From Singulisphaera sp. GP187 (GTDB lineage Bacteria; Planctomycetota; Planctomycetia; Gemmatales; Gemmataceae): a DNA stretch of 64,000 bases. The stretch covers positions 62,001-126,000 of the forward strand of contig CAMAUE010000001.1 in the NCBI GenBank assembly GCA_945861245.1, given 5' to 3'. The notes below the pieces were generated by a model, which did no database searches, was not told the origin of the DNA, and was given only the letters and a program-made list of their open reading frames with translations. Each line of letters opens with the position of its first letter. The first letter of the stretch is position 1. The position numbers were made by a program, and so were the translations under genes. Below are positions 28,442 to 37,222 of this stretch, piece by piece.

Positions 28442-29281
28442 CTACAGCACTCGCCGTTTGATCTCAGCCACTTTTTGCACCGTAAGCCAACCGCGTAGTT
28501 GATACCCGCTCTTGCGTAGGTTTTCGGGCGTCGGTTCCGCGCTGGGGCTGCCGCCGGTTTCGCTTGCGGTGAGGTGGATGCGTTTCATGAGCGTGCCGAA
28601 CCAGTCGTTCGGACGGCGGGTGAGAATCTCGCGTTCCAGGTCGAGGACGGGCGTGCCGCGCTCCTTGGCGATGGCTCGCAGAACATCGTTGAATTGTTTT
28701 GTTTTCTCAAACTGTGCCTTGAACGGCGGGATCGTATTAAGAATCGGAATCGATCCACGGTCAAGGATCATGTCAAGCGCTTTGGCCATATCCTTGCGAT
28801 AGGCGTCGATTGGGGTTCCATCCTCGATGTCGTAGATGCCGCACTCGATGGCTACGATGCGTGGTTTCGTCTCATCGAGTATTTTTTCAAGTGTCGGCAG
28901 GCCGCGTTTCCCGCCGGCGAAGAGCATCGCCGCCTTCAATCCGCTTTCCGACGTGTGAGCACGATAGGAAACGATCTCGGTTCGACACAGCCACCAGCCG
29001 TCGGTTTTGTCCTTCTTGTCGGTGTGCATCCACTTGAGGATCGCCTCGTCGTCGCGAGTCTTACCCTTGCCGCTACGAGCCCAGGTTCCGTACGGATTGG
29101 CGATGGTCATCGAGCCGCCGACGTGGATGACGACGCCATCCGTGCCGCGAAACTTGGCCGCGACCTTCTTCATCGGTGCGACGTAATCCCAGTCCTCGGC
29201 GATCGGCTTGACCGAAGGCGATTGCCCAAGGCTGATGCTCGCCAAGAACAAGAACGCGAGAACGGTAAGACGTAATTGCAT
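28442..29281 (-). CDS. Secreted SGNH/GDSL-like hydrolase
   Basis: 279 residues, signal peptide MQLRLTVLAFLFLASISLGQ. IHVGGSMTIANPYG is a GDS-like block I with the nucleophile Ser; AIECGIYDIEDGTPIDAYRKD fits the block III region; RIHLTASETGG near the end carries the candidate catalytic His. The usual Asp three residues before that His is Lys here, so activity is uncertain. It lies 25 bases downstream of the HtrA/hydrolase fusion and 5 bases upstream of the Cys-rich gene, which suggests one transcript. Possible substrate: carbohydrate or acyl esters in the periplasm. Confidence 0.75.
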   Translation of the reverse strand: MQLRLTVLAFLFLASISLGQSPSVKPIAEDWDYVAPMKKVAAKFRGTDGVVIHVGGSMTIANPYGTWARSGKGKTRDDEAILKWMHTDKKDKTDGWWLCRTEIVSYRAHTSESGLKAAMLFAGGKRGLPTLEKILDETKPRIVAIECGIYDIEDGTPIDAYRKDMAKALDMILDRGSIPILNTIPPFKAQFEKTKQFNDVLRAIAKERGTPVLDLEREILTRRPNDWFGTLMKRIHLTASETGGSPSAEPTPENLRKSGYQLRGWLTVQKVAEIKRRVL

Positions 29282-29306
29282 CGCGGTGCCTCGTGAACCA
29301 CAAACC

Positions 29307-31406
29307 TTACTGCTGATCCAGCGAATCGATCCAGCGTATGACTTCGCGGAGTTGCTTGTCGTTCAGGTAATCGCGACCACGCTCGGGATGCTGACGGTAA
29401 AAGGCCGGGTAACGGCGTTCCGCCAGGCGGGTGCGACCTTCGGCGATGCTCTTGGCGAGCGGGTCGAGTTCGCCCGTCGTCAGGTAGAACGACAGCCGTT
29501 GCCCGGCGATGTTGTCCTTGAACTGAATCGGAGCAGCACCGACGGCGCAAACGCCACGGAAGAGGTCGCGATGACTGAACCCAAGGTGAATCGCCATATT
29601 CCCGCCCACGCCCCAGCCATGTGCGATCACACGCTGCCGATCGACCGTGTAACGGGTCATCGCATCGCGCGTCGCAGCCGTCACGAAATCCGAGAAGCTG
29701 GGAATCCACTCGTCCTTGTCCATCACCGGCATTACGAGAATTAGGTGATTGGCCTTGCAATAGTCTTCCCACACTTCTTGAAACGCTTCAAAATCTTCTT
29801 TGTTCTTCTTGCCAGCAGGGTGAAGCCAAACGAGCACCGCATGGGCAACGTTCGGATCGTAGTCTTCGTGCACGAAAAGCCAATATTTGTGCTCGCCATC
29901 GGGCGTGTTGCGAAGCATCAATCCCGTTTCGGGCATCGGCGGCTTTTCTTCGATAATCTTCGGCGGCTTAACGTTCGGATTGCCCGATTCCAACGGTGCC
30001 AACGCTTTCTTCACCGACGCGATCTCCGGCAGTTTATCAAGCACATCCACCGGCGCCCCGGGCAAGGCACCCGGCAGATTATCGAGCACAAGCGTGATGA
30101 CTTCTGCCTTGTCGGCTCCCTTGCGTTTCACCTCAAGCTTCGCTTCCGTCCCCGGCGTAACCGTGGCCAGCCACTCGAACAACTGGGCCCGCCCTCGCTT
30201 CGTGTCCCCGATGAAGGCGGTGAGTTGCTTCTCGTCCACGCCAAATTTCACGATGCGGTCGCCTACTTTGAGACCGGCCTTATCGGCAGGGCTTTTGTCG
30301 AAGACATGGCGAATTTCGACGCCGAGCTTCGGGTCGTCTCGTAACGGCAGGATGCCAAGGAACGGCTGCGCGATGACCTGGATTTTTCCGACCAGTTCGA
30401 GCGATTTGATTTCCTTGACTTCGCCGCCGCGTTTGTACTTGAGCGAAATCTTGTCGCCTTCGTATTTCACGCCAAGGGCGTGAAGCACCTGGGCCATGCG
30501 ATCGACCGGCTTGCCATCGATTTCGGTGATAATGTCGCCCAGCTTCAGGCCGGATTTGGAAGCGGCCGAGTTCGGCTGCACGAGACCAATCTCGGGCAGA
30601 ACGCCGTACATATCCTGACTCTTCATGGCCACGCCGAGCAGGCCTTTTTGCAGGTCCTTGCCATCCTTCAAGCGAGGCAACACCGTGAGAATGTCTTCCA
30701 TTGGAATGGCGAAACCAATGCCTGAATCGTACCATTCGAACCCGGCCGTCTCATCGTCCCCTTTGGGAGAGGCGGGAATGAGCACACCCTGCACCCGGCC
30801 CTGCATGTCAACAATTGGGCCGCCGTAGTTGATCGGCGAGACCTTGGCGTCGGTCTGAATCGCCTTGCCCCAAACCCGATTCGTCGCGCTGATGATGCCA
30901 ACGCAAATTGTCGGAGTCTTGTCAAGTTTCACGTCGAGCGCCCGGCCCAGAGCGATAGACCATTGCCCTTCCTTGATGTCCTTCTTCGGAACGAAATCCG
31001 GAACCACCAAGCCTTTCGCCTCTACTTTGAGCAACGTCAGCATGCGCGATTTGTCGGTCGCCACGCGAGTGGCAACCAACGGCTCGTTCGCCTTGCCGGG
31101 AAATCGCACGAGGATGGTGGTCGGATTATTAAGAAAGTTAAACGCGCTGGAAATGATGTAGCCATCGGCGGCCACGATGACGCCAGTGGTTGGCCCTAAT
31201 GCCGTACGAAACACCTGCCCCTTAGGCCCGGCGACGACGAGGTCGGTGCCGCCGCGCGTTTCGATCTGCACCACGCTCTCGCCGGCTTTCTTGGCTGCGT
31301 CCTTCGTCAACTTCTCGAGTTGATCGTTCAGGTCCTCCTGAGCAGACACCGAACGAACGCTCAGAACCAATACCACCGCCGCCAATATGCTTATGCGTCG
31401 AAACAT
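29307..31406 (-). CDS. HtrA-like pseudoprotease with two PDZ domains fused to an alpha/beta-hydrolase lacking its nucleophile
   Basis: 699 residues; signal peptide MFRRISILAAVVLVLSVRSVSAQ. Residues about 30-245 follow the HtrA (S1C) fold, but all three catalytic positions are changed: His to Phe89 (GYIISSAFNF), Asp to Met122 (RMLTLLKV), Ser to Tyr194 (PINYGGP). Two PDZ domains follow (about 255-340, NSAASKSGLKLGDIITEIDG; and 349-440, KSPADKAGLKVGDRIVKFG). The C-terminal 200 residues are an alpha/beta-hydrolase (HAVLVWLHPAG, ANHLILVMPV) whose G-x-S-x-G elbow reads GWGVG, Gly599 in place of Ser. It probably works as a binding or scaffold protein. ATG 31406 has an AAGGTG ribosome site. Confidence 0.88.
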   Translation of the reverse strand: MFRRISILAAVVLVLSVRSVSAQEDLNDQLEKLTKDAAKKAGESVVQIETRGGTDLVVAGPKGQVFRTALGPTTGVIVAADGYIISSAFNFLNNPTTILVRFPGKANEPLVATRVATDKSRMLTLLKVEAKGLVVPDFVPKKDIKEGQWSIALGRALDVKLDKTPTICVGIISATNRVWGKAIQTDAKVSPINYGGPIVDMQGRVQGVLIPASPKGDDETAGFEWYDSGIGFAIPMEDILTVLPRLKDGKDLQKGLLGVAMKSQDMYGVLPEIGLVQPNSAASKSGLKLGDIITEIDGKPVDRMAQVLHALGVKYEGDKISLKYKRGGEVKEIKSLELVGKIQVIAQPFLGILPLRDDPKLGVEIRHVFDKSPADKAGLKVGDRIVKFGVDEKQLTAFIGDTKRGRAQLFEWLATVTPGTEAKLEVKRKGADKAEVITLVLDNLPGALPGAPVDVLDKLPEIASVKKALAPLESGNPNVKPPKIIEEKPPMPETGLMLRNTPDGEHKYWLFVHEDYDPNVAHAVLVWLHPAGKKNKEDFEAFQEVWEDYCKANHLILVMPVMDKDEWIPSFSDFVTAATRDAMTRYTVDRQRVIAHGWGVGGNMAIHLGFSHRDLFRGVCAVGAAPIQFKDNIAGQRLSFYLTTGELDPLAKSIAEGRTRLAERRYPAFYRQHPERGRDYLNDKQLREVIRWIDSLDQQ

Positions 31407-31420
31407 GGAAAACACCTTGT

Positions 31421-31455
31421 CATTAGTCATTGGTCATTAGTCATTGGTCATTAGT
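31421..31455. repeat. Short tandem repeat, 14-base unit
   Basis: Two and a half copies of cattagtcattggt, directly upstream of the HtrA/hydrolase fusion gene start. Confidence 0.85.
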
Positions 31456-31481
31456 GCCGTTGTTACTTGGCAAGTTTCGTA

Positions 31482-31557
31482 TTTTCGTGTTCGTAGTGCG
31501 GGCTTTAGCCAGTTCTCGGCAGGAAACGGGCTAAAGCCCGCACTACGAACGCGAAAA
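31482..31557. repeat. Palindromic element, family E (gggctttagcc)
   Basis: 29-bp arms 31482-31510 and 31529-31557, one mismatch, between two minus-strand HtrA-like genes. A single copy in this window. Confidence 0.9.
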
Positions 31558-31604
31558 ATGCCAACTGCAAACGGCACTAGCCACTAGCCACTGCCTCGAC
31601 ACCA

Positions 31605-32696
31605 CTAATTCACGGTTTTCGGCGGGTTGGCGAGTTTCAGCTTCACGTTTTCGAGCTTGTTGCCTCGCTGAAGTTGCACGCTGATCTCGCGGCCTGGCTC
31701 GTATTGCTTTAGGGTCTCTCGCCAAATCTTGATCGTGGGCACCGAGAAGCCTTCGACATACAGGATCAGATCGTCCGGCCTCAAGCCAGCGATGGCGGCC
31801 GGCGAACCGCTGACGATTTCCTCAACGTACGGCGGCGTCGAACTCACCGCATTGACGACGAGGATGATGCCGTGGTAACCGCCCTTGTCTTCACGCCTGA
31901 TCTTGACGGTTTCCTGGTAATTGCCCAGTAGCGCCTTGTGGACGAAGGTGATGACGCTTTCCTTCTCCATGATCGATTTCCCGGTCTTCTTGTCTTCACG
32001 CTGCACCTCGATTTTGAACTGAATCGGCACGGCATAGTTGATCCAGGTATCGATGCGGTTGTCCTTCAATTCACGCCCAATGATGCCGAGCAACTCACCC
32101 TTGCGTGTTGTGATCGCCCCGCCGGCGGCGCCGGGGTTGCACACGATATTGTCGAGGAAATAAACATCGCCCGAATATGGCGCATCGAAGATGCCGCGTC
32201 GGCCTTTGAGGTCGGCAACGGTGAGGATCGCGCCGCGCTGCACCGACATCGGCTCGTCGCCCTGGGCGATCTTGAATTGGTTGGAAAACGCCAGCACCCA
32301 GTCGCCGGTCTCCGCCATCGCCTTTTCCGCAGCCTTGTCAAAAACAAAGTGTGGCAGGAAATCGACATCCTCGTCGATCTTGAGCAAGGCGACATCCAAC
32401 TCCGGTTCACGGATCAACACCTTGGCTTGATAACGCCGGCCGTCGTAAAGATGCACGACAATGCCGGGCGTATTCAAAATGTGGTTGTTGACGGTGAGAA
32501 TATGCCCCTTCGCCGACACGAGCAATCCGGTCCCGTACGACGGCAGGCCCTTGAAGCCGCCGATGCCGAACAGCTTGACCATCTTCCGGTTGACTTGCTC
32601 CGATGCTGCCGTGACGGAATTCTGGGCACGCAATTCCCCCACGGCCAAGAGCATCATCGCTATTCCGAGCAAGCGATAAGTAATTTTATAGTTCAT
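31605..32696 (-). CDS. HtrA-like protein with one PDZ domain, catalytic Ser replaced by Ala
   Basis: 363 residues, signal peptide MNYKITYRLLGIAMMLLAVGELRAQ. His72 (TVNNHIL) and Asp101 (ELDVALLKID) of the HtrA triad are present, but the GNSGGP motif reads PGAAGGA, giving Ala191 at the Ser position. A PDZ domain lies near 270-350 (SGSPAAIAGLRPDDLILYVEG). Predicted to bind but not cut substrates, possibly assisting the intact HtrA encoded just upstream (32814-34580). The ATG at 32696 is preceded by a weak site (aacgacaccg). Confidence 0.85.
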   Translation of the reverse strand: MNYKITYRLLGIAMMLLAVGELRAQNSVTAASEQVNRKMVKLFGIGGFKGLPSYGTGLLVSAKGHILTVNNHILNTPGIVVHLYDGRRYQAKVLIREPELDVALLKIDEDVDFLPHFVFDKAAEKAMAETGDWVLAFSNQFKIAQGDEPMSVQRGAILTVADLKGRRGIFDAPYSGDVYFLDNIVCNPGAAGGAITTRKGELLGIIGRELKDNRIDTWINYAVPIQFKIEVQREDKKTGKSIMEKESVITFVHKALLGNYQETVKIRREDKGGYHGIILVVNAVSSTPPYVEEIVSGSPAAIAGLRPDDLILYVEGFSVPTIKIWRETLKQYEPGREISVQLQRGNKLENVKLKLANPPKTVN

Positions 32697-32743
32697 CGGT
32701 GTCGTTCCCTGTGGTGTGTCGCGATCGGTTCTTGGGTGCGTTC

Positions 32744-32803
32744 TTCCCGCTTGCGGCTTAGCGCTCGCGTGGGCCCTTGCGAGCGCTAAGCCGCAAGCGG
32801 GAA
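32744..32803. repeat. Palindromic element, family A
   Basis: Exact 25-bp arms 32744-32768 and 32779-32803 around a 10-base spacer; ends 10 bases before the stop of the intact HtrA gene on the minus strand. Confidence 0.92.
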
Positions 32804-32813
32804 TTGCAAACTT

Positions 32814-34580
32814 CTAATTTCCTGCCACCTTGTAACTGCCGACCGTGAATGTTCCGTAGTGGACATCCTTGTAATAGACCTGCATGCGGTGAGGCAACTG
32901 TCGGCCGTCGACGACGCGATAATCCGAGAAGTACACTTCGCAGGGATCCTCGTTCGCTTCTTGCAATCGAAGCTCCATGCCGATCAGCTTCTGGTCCGAT
33001 TTCGCGAAAAAGAACTTGGTCAGGTAGATGCCTGTGCGAGCATTCAGCACCTCGGCATCGACCCGTTGGGCAAGCCAATTCTTGACGGTGGAATTATCCG
33101 TCGGCGGCATATAGATCGGCTCCATGCCACCGTGATGGCATTCCGACGTGAAGCCTTTGTCGCCTTCCAGCAGCAGGTGACGCCAAACATAAAGGGCGGG
33201 CAGGAATCCGCCGCTGCCGTTCGGCTTTCGCAATTCGTTAACATTCGCGTTGTTGGGATCGACCATGTCGGGGAACGCGCCAATCTTGAGCGTGACCAAC
33301 GGCTTCTCGCTCTTGCCGATCTTTTCGTCTTTGATCTCCGCTGTGAACGGGCTATCGGTGCGAGCCTTCAGTAGCGTCACGCGGCCTTCAAACGACCAGG
33401 TTCCGCCCTTACCCGCGAAGTCGCCTTGTTTCTTGAACGCCGTCATCAAGCGGGCTTTCTCCTGACGGTTGAAGTAATAATTCGCAAACCCCGCCTTGGC
33501 CTCGTAATACTTTGCGGCCGGCCCTTGCGGACCTTTGACCGGTGGGCCTTTCGGTTGCTTCTTCGGATCGGGTTCGTCGAGTTCCTTGCGCTGCACGCCC
33601 ATCAGGCGGACGAGGATTTCCTTGCGGTCGTCGCCACGGCGATATTCCAACGGCACACGCCAATCTCGCGGATACAAACCGACGACGTTCTTGTAGTGAT
33701 TGTCGCTCGTCACCTGCCGCCCAGCGAACGAGAATATCTCGTCCTCTTGATCCAGCCCGCGGCGATAGGCATCGGACTCGACGAGAATCGACGTGATGCG
33801 CGTCTTGCCCAGGCCAAAATTTTCAACATCGGTGCGGATCAACGCGCCCAGGCTGGCGTGATCGGCATCCAGTCCCGCGTGCAGATGACCCATGAAGTTT
33901 TTGATCTGGTTGATCGAGATCGCATAGCCGACGCCCGAATTGATGCGTGCACGCTTATCGAACGAACCACGACCGTTGATGCCGATGACCTCACCCTTGA
34001 GGTTGAACAACGGCCCACCGGAGTTGCCTGGGTTGATCGACGTATCGATCTGGATGCAATCGGTGTACTCAAGAAATAGGCCCGCAGGCGGCTGATACCG
34101 ATTAACCCCGGAGACCAAACCGAAGGTGACGGTCGGCGTAAAATCGGTCGCCAGGAGAAACGGATTGCCCATCGCGATCGACCAATCGCCTTCACGCACC
34201 TTGCCCGAATCGCCCATGACGGCAAACGGGAATTTGTCGCCGTCCTTCTTGGGCAGCAATTTGATCAACGCGACATCGCCGACTTTGTCCCAGCCGACGA
34301 GTACGCCTTCATAGAGCACGCCGTCGGCCAAGCCGCACTGCATCGTCGGGCCGGTCGGTTGGACGACGTGGAAATTCGTGAGGGCGTAGCCGTCGTCGGA
34401 GATCAAAACCCCCGTGCCGCCGCCCTGTCCGCCGCGTGCGAAAATCGCGACGACCGACGGCTTGACCTTCTCGATTACCGCCACGCGATCGCTCTCTGAC
34501 TTAAACGCCGCCGGCGATTGCGCAAACCCTAGCGAAGCGAATAGTACCAGCGATGCCAGCGACGAGATGAGTATTTTCAC
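32814..34580 (-). CDS. HtrA/DegP-like serine protease with intact triad, PDZ domain and LolA-like tail
   Basis: 588 residues from a GTG at 34580, which begins a normal signal peptide (VKILISSLASLVLFASLGFA). Triad in that numbering: His71 (LTNFHVV), Asp102 (GDVALIKL), Ser187 (NPGNSGGPLFN). A PDZ domain is near 250-330. The last 230 residues are beta-rich and end VDGRQLPHRMQVYYKDVHYG, recalling the lipoprotein-sorting (LolA/LolB-like) pattern; this part is inference. An ATG at 34625 is possible and would add MVLFTLSILLALGCS. Degrades or refolds misfolded periplasmic proteins by analogy. Followed on the same strand by two HtrA-like proteins without full triads. Confidence 0.87.
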   Translation of the reverse strand: MKILISSLASLVLFASLGFAQSPAAFKSESDRVAVIEKVKPSVVAIFARGGQGGGTGVLISDDGYALTNFHVVQPTGPTMQCGLADGVLYEGVLVGWDKVGDVALIKLLPKKDGDKFPFAVMGDSGKVREGDWSIAMGNPFLLATDFTPTVTFGLVSGVNRYQPPAGLFLEYTDCIQIDTSINPGNSGGPLFNLKGEVIGINGRGSFDKRARINSGVGYAISINQIKNFMGHLHAGLDADHASLGALIRTDVENFGLGKTRITSILVESDAYRRGLDQEDEIFSFAGRQVTSDNHYKNVVGLYPRDWRVPLEYRRGDDRKEILVRLMGVQRKELDEPDPKKQPKGPPVKGPQGPAAKYYEAKAGFANYYFNRQEKARLMTAFKKQGDFAGKGGTWSFEGRVTLLKARTDSPFTAEIKDEKIGKSEKPLVTLKIGAFPDMVDPNNANVNELRKPNGSGGFLPALYVWRHLLLEGDKGFTSECHHGGMEPIYMPPTDNSTVKNWLAQRVDAEVLNARTGIYLTKFFFAKSDQKLIGMELRLQEANEDPCEVYFSDYRVVDGRQLPHRMQVYYKDVHYGTFTVGSYKVAGN

Positions 34581-34667
34581 GGAACACCCGAGAGCAAGTA
34601 AAATGGACAAAGTAAAAAGGACCAACTGCTGGCCGACAATTCCTGATACCCGACCACGGACTAAGGA

Positions 34668-35852
34668 CTACTGACTAACATGAGCATTCGCTAGCGTCGC
34701 ATGGCCGGAGAAGTTCGTGAAGTTCGATCCGGACACCACGACACGAAGCGATGTAACGTCCTTGACGTTGATGGAGATCGGCTGCGGATTCATTACCGAG
34801 ACGATGTAGGTCTGCCGTTTCTCGCGGTCGCAATAGATGGTGACGGTGACTTTGCCCTGCCCTTCCTCGGCAATGCGGGCGTCGGCGCCGACCACGGCCT
34901 TGAACTCCTTGTACTTCCCGCCAAGGTTGTATTCCAGATCGGCGCCGGCGTAGATCGATAGCCCTTTGTCGTATTTCTTGTTTTGCAGCATGATCGGATC
35001 GCCGTCGAGATTAACATCCCGGCGGACCGGATTGAAGCCACCCAATAAGATCGCGACCGGCGATTTCGGTTCGAGATCGGAGAGGTATGTCAGTCGGCCA
35101 AAATTGAAATCGAACCGTGCGATTGTCTTGCCATCCAGCGCGATCTTATGCCCGAACGGCGTCGTCAAATTCACTGTCGTCCCATCGTAGCTGAGTTTCG
35201 AGACCACCAGCATGTTGCCGTCCACGTCGTAGACCCGACATAGATTCGCCTCGGAGGCAGTGTCGGTACGAGCGAATTGCAGGCCTTGCAGTTTTTCGAT
35301 TTGCGGCTCGATATCGCCGGCGCCGTCCACTTTGAACTTGATGGTCTGCTTGGCGTCATCGACGGTGCCGAGTGTTCCGGGGATCGGGTTTAAGTCGCCC
35401 TGGCGAAGCGTAAAAATGCGATCCTTGCGGCTCTTGTCGCGAATCAGTTTCTCCCACTGCTTGCGGATATTATCATCCTGGGCGTCGCGAAGGATTGTCA
35501 ACAAAGCGGAGATCGGGACCTTCACGCTTGCGCCGGTTGTCAGATCGATCTTCGCGTCCTGCCCGGCGAATGCGATCTTGGTGCAGCGCAGCAGCGATTC
35601 ATCGGCAAGTTGGACTTCGATGTATTTGTCAACTGTCGGCTTCGCGTTCGCTGTGCGGAAATGAATGTCGAGCACCTGGGCCAACGGCGTCGAGACCGGA
35701 GCCGTCGGCGTCTTGACGACGATTTCGCTGTCGGTGATTTTTTCAATCTTGCCGGAGATCGTCTTGCCGGTGAGCGTCTTCACATCGTCAGCAAGGACGG
35801 GGAACGCCAGGACAAGAACAGCGAGAAGCGAAACGGATTTAGGCCGAAACAT
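34668..35852 (-). CDS. Secreted NPCBM-domain protein
   Basis: 394 residues, signal peptide MFRPKSVSLLAVLVLAFPVLA. The N-terminus has the small beta module LTGKTISGKIEKITDSEIVV, common in planctomycete NPCBM proteins. The C-terminal 150 residues (ILLGGFNPVRRDVNLDGDP, KYDKGLSIYAGADLEYNLGGKYKEFKAVVGAD, KDVTSLRVVVSG) are an NPCBM/NEW2 carbohydrate-binding domain. Likely binds surface or periplasmic polysaccharide. ATG 35852 has a GAGG ribosome site; the frame extends four codons further to 35864. About 90 bases upstream of the HtrA gene on the same strand. Confidence 0.85.
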   Translation of the reverse strand: MFRPKSVSLLAVLVLAFPVLADDVKTLTGKTISGKIEKITDSEIVVKTPTAPVSTPLAQVLDIHFRTANAKPTVDKYIEVQLADESLLRCTKIAFAGQDAKIDLTTGASVKVPISALLTILRDAQDDNIRKQWEKLIRDKSRKDRIFTLRQGDLNPIPGTLGTVDDAKQTIKFKVDGAGDIEPQIEKLQGLQFARTDTASEANLCRVYDVDGNMLVVSKLSYDGTTVNLTTPFGHKIALDGKTIARFDFNFGRLTYLSDLEPKSPVAILLGGFNPVRRDVNLDGDPIMLQNKKYDKGLSIYAGADLEYNLGGKYKEFKAVVGADARIAEEGQGKVTVTIYCDREKRQTYIVSVMNPQPISINVKDVTSLRVVVSGSNFTNFSGHATLANAHVSQ

Positions 35853-35895
35853 GACAAGCCTCAAGCCAATAGGTGTGCATCATGAAGTTTATTCA

Positions 35896-36061
35896 GAGCC
35901 GGAAGCGTAAGTGACGAAATATTCAAACCGTCTCTGCGGCATCGACAAATCACGAAAGGCCGAGGGCCACGGCGAATCCGGGGAACCACGACCTTGGTGC
36001 GAAGTATCCTTCGCAGGGATAAGATTGTCGTAGCCACAAGCTGGCAGCCTTTGGCTACGAC
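35896..36061. repeat. Solo family C arm and a second hairpin
   Basis: 35896-35916 matches one arm of family C without a good partner. 36027-36061 is a separate imperfect palindrome (gtcgtagccacaag...ctttggctacgac). Both lie in the 233-base gap before the NPCBM gene. Confidence 0.65.
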
Positions 36062-36085
36062 TGTCCCACCCCGCCTGCGATATTT

Positions 36086-37222
36086 TTACTTACGATTCAG
36101 GGCGGGGTTATTCAGGTTGCGGAAGTACGCTTCGATGGCCTCGCGGTGGCGAGGCGACAGACCGTTGGTTAGTTCTTGCAAAGCCCGTTCCCGTTCACGC
36201 GGGGGCAGGCGGCCGAATTCGGAAACCATTTTCTTGAACTTGGTAGGATCAACGGTGCCTTTAGAGCTTCCGGTTGGATCGAAGACGTCCTGACCGGGAG
36301 CTTGCGGAGGCGAGGTGTCGCCCTTATTGCCCGGCTTGCTGCCAGGACCAGGCTTGCCGCCATCGGGGCATTCATCCTCACCGTTGCCATCTTTCGGCGG
36401 GCCATCTTTCGGATCGCCCTCTTTCGGGTCGCCGTCTTTCTTCTTCTTGTCTTTGTTTTCGAGCTTCTTAATCAGCTCGTCGAGACGGTTGAGAACTTCC
36501 TTCTGCTGGCGTTGCGTTTCCGGGCCGCCGCGGGCGATTTCGAGTCGGCGTTCGATGTTGTCCATTTTGCGAGCGATATCGCCGAGGTCTTTGTCGCGCC
36601 AGGTGTGCATGTCGAGCAGGATGAGCGTCGCGACAGTCTTGTAGCGTTCCGGTGCGATCGCTGAACCTTCCTCGAGCAATCGCGTGATCGACTTGGTCGC
36701 CTCGGGCTTGCGTTGCAGGGCATGCTCGCAAACCGCACGATGGAAGAGATACGCAGCCGGGTCGAGCGTTTCGTCGGCCCCGAACTGTTTCAGCGTGTCC
36801 AGCGCTTCTTCATACACGCGGCGATTGGCCAAGGCGCGGGCATAAACCAGGCCGAGGTTCGCGCGATAAAAGGCTGCCGACTTCGTGTTCTTGAAAACAT
36901 CAGGCAACACGATCGGAGCAGCAGCCTGCGGATCGCGTGCGTCGCTGATGAGCTTGGCAGCGACGGCGTCGCCCAGGGCCAGCGAATCAGCCACCCGGTC
37001 AAGCACACTGCGGGTTTCGTCTTTCCAGATCGCGTCGGCTTTCTGAGCCGTGGCGGCGTCGGACTTACCGACTTCTTTCAGCCAAGCCAGGACGCGCGGC
37101 TTGGCGATCTCGGCGGTCACCGATTCAAACGTCCCGAAGGACGGTTTTCGGTCGTTACCGATGGCCGTGCTGCTGGTCGCAAACACGATAAACAGCACAG
37201 CGGTGATGAGGAAGCGTTTCAC
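36086..37222 (-). CDS. Secreted helical-repeat protein, last gene of the MoxR/Bat-like cluster
   Basis: 378 residues, signal peptide MKRFLITAVLFIVFATSSTA. Residues about 60-220 are TPR-like helices (YRANLGLVYARALANRRVYEEALDTL, AYLFHRAVCEHALQRK). A Lys/Asp/Gly/Pro-rich linker (about 240-310) leads to a conserved end, FGRLPPRERERALQELTNGL...AIEAYFRNL, seen in many planctomycete proteins of this kind. Its ATG overlaps the stop of the upstream gene by 4 bases (ATGA), indicating translational coupling. Function unknown; the context suggests envelope work with the VWA proteins. Confidence 0.8.
   Translation of the reverse strand: MKRFLITAVLFIVFATSSTAIGNDRKPSFGTFESVTAEIAKPRVLAWLKEVGKSDAATAQKADAIWKDETRSVLDRVADSLALGDAVAAKLISDARDPQAAAPIVLPDVFKNTKSAAFYRANLGLVYARALANRRVYEEALDTLKQFGADETLDPAAYLFHRAVCEHALQRKPEATKSITRLLEEGSAIAPERYKTVATLILLDMHTWRDKDLGDIARKMDNIERRLEIARGGPETQRQQKEVLNRLDELIKKLENKDKKKKDGDPKEGDPKDGPPKDGNGEDECPDGGKPGPGSKPGNKGDTSPPQAPGQDVFDPTGSSKGTVDPTKFKKMVSEFGRLPPRERERALQELTNGLSPRHREAIEAYFRNLNNPALNRK

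Noticed and set aside
34580-34625. Lipoprotein start for the intact HtrA (LLALGC near ATG 34625)
   Set aside because: The lipobox is a poor match and a complete signal peptide follows from the GTG at 34580.
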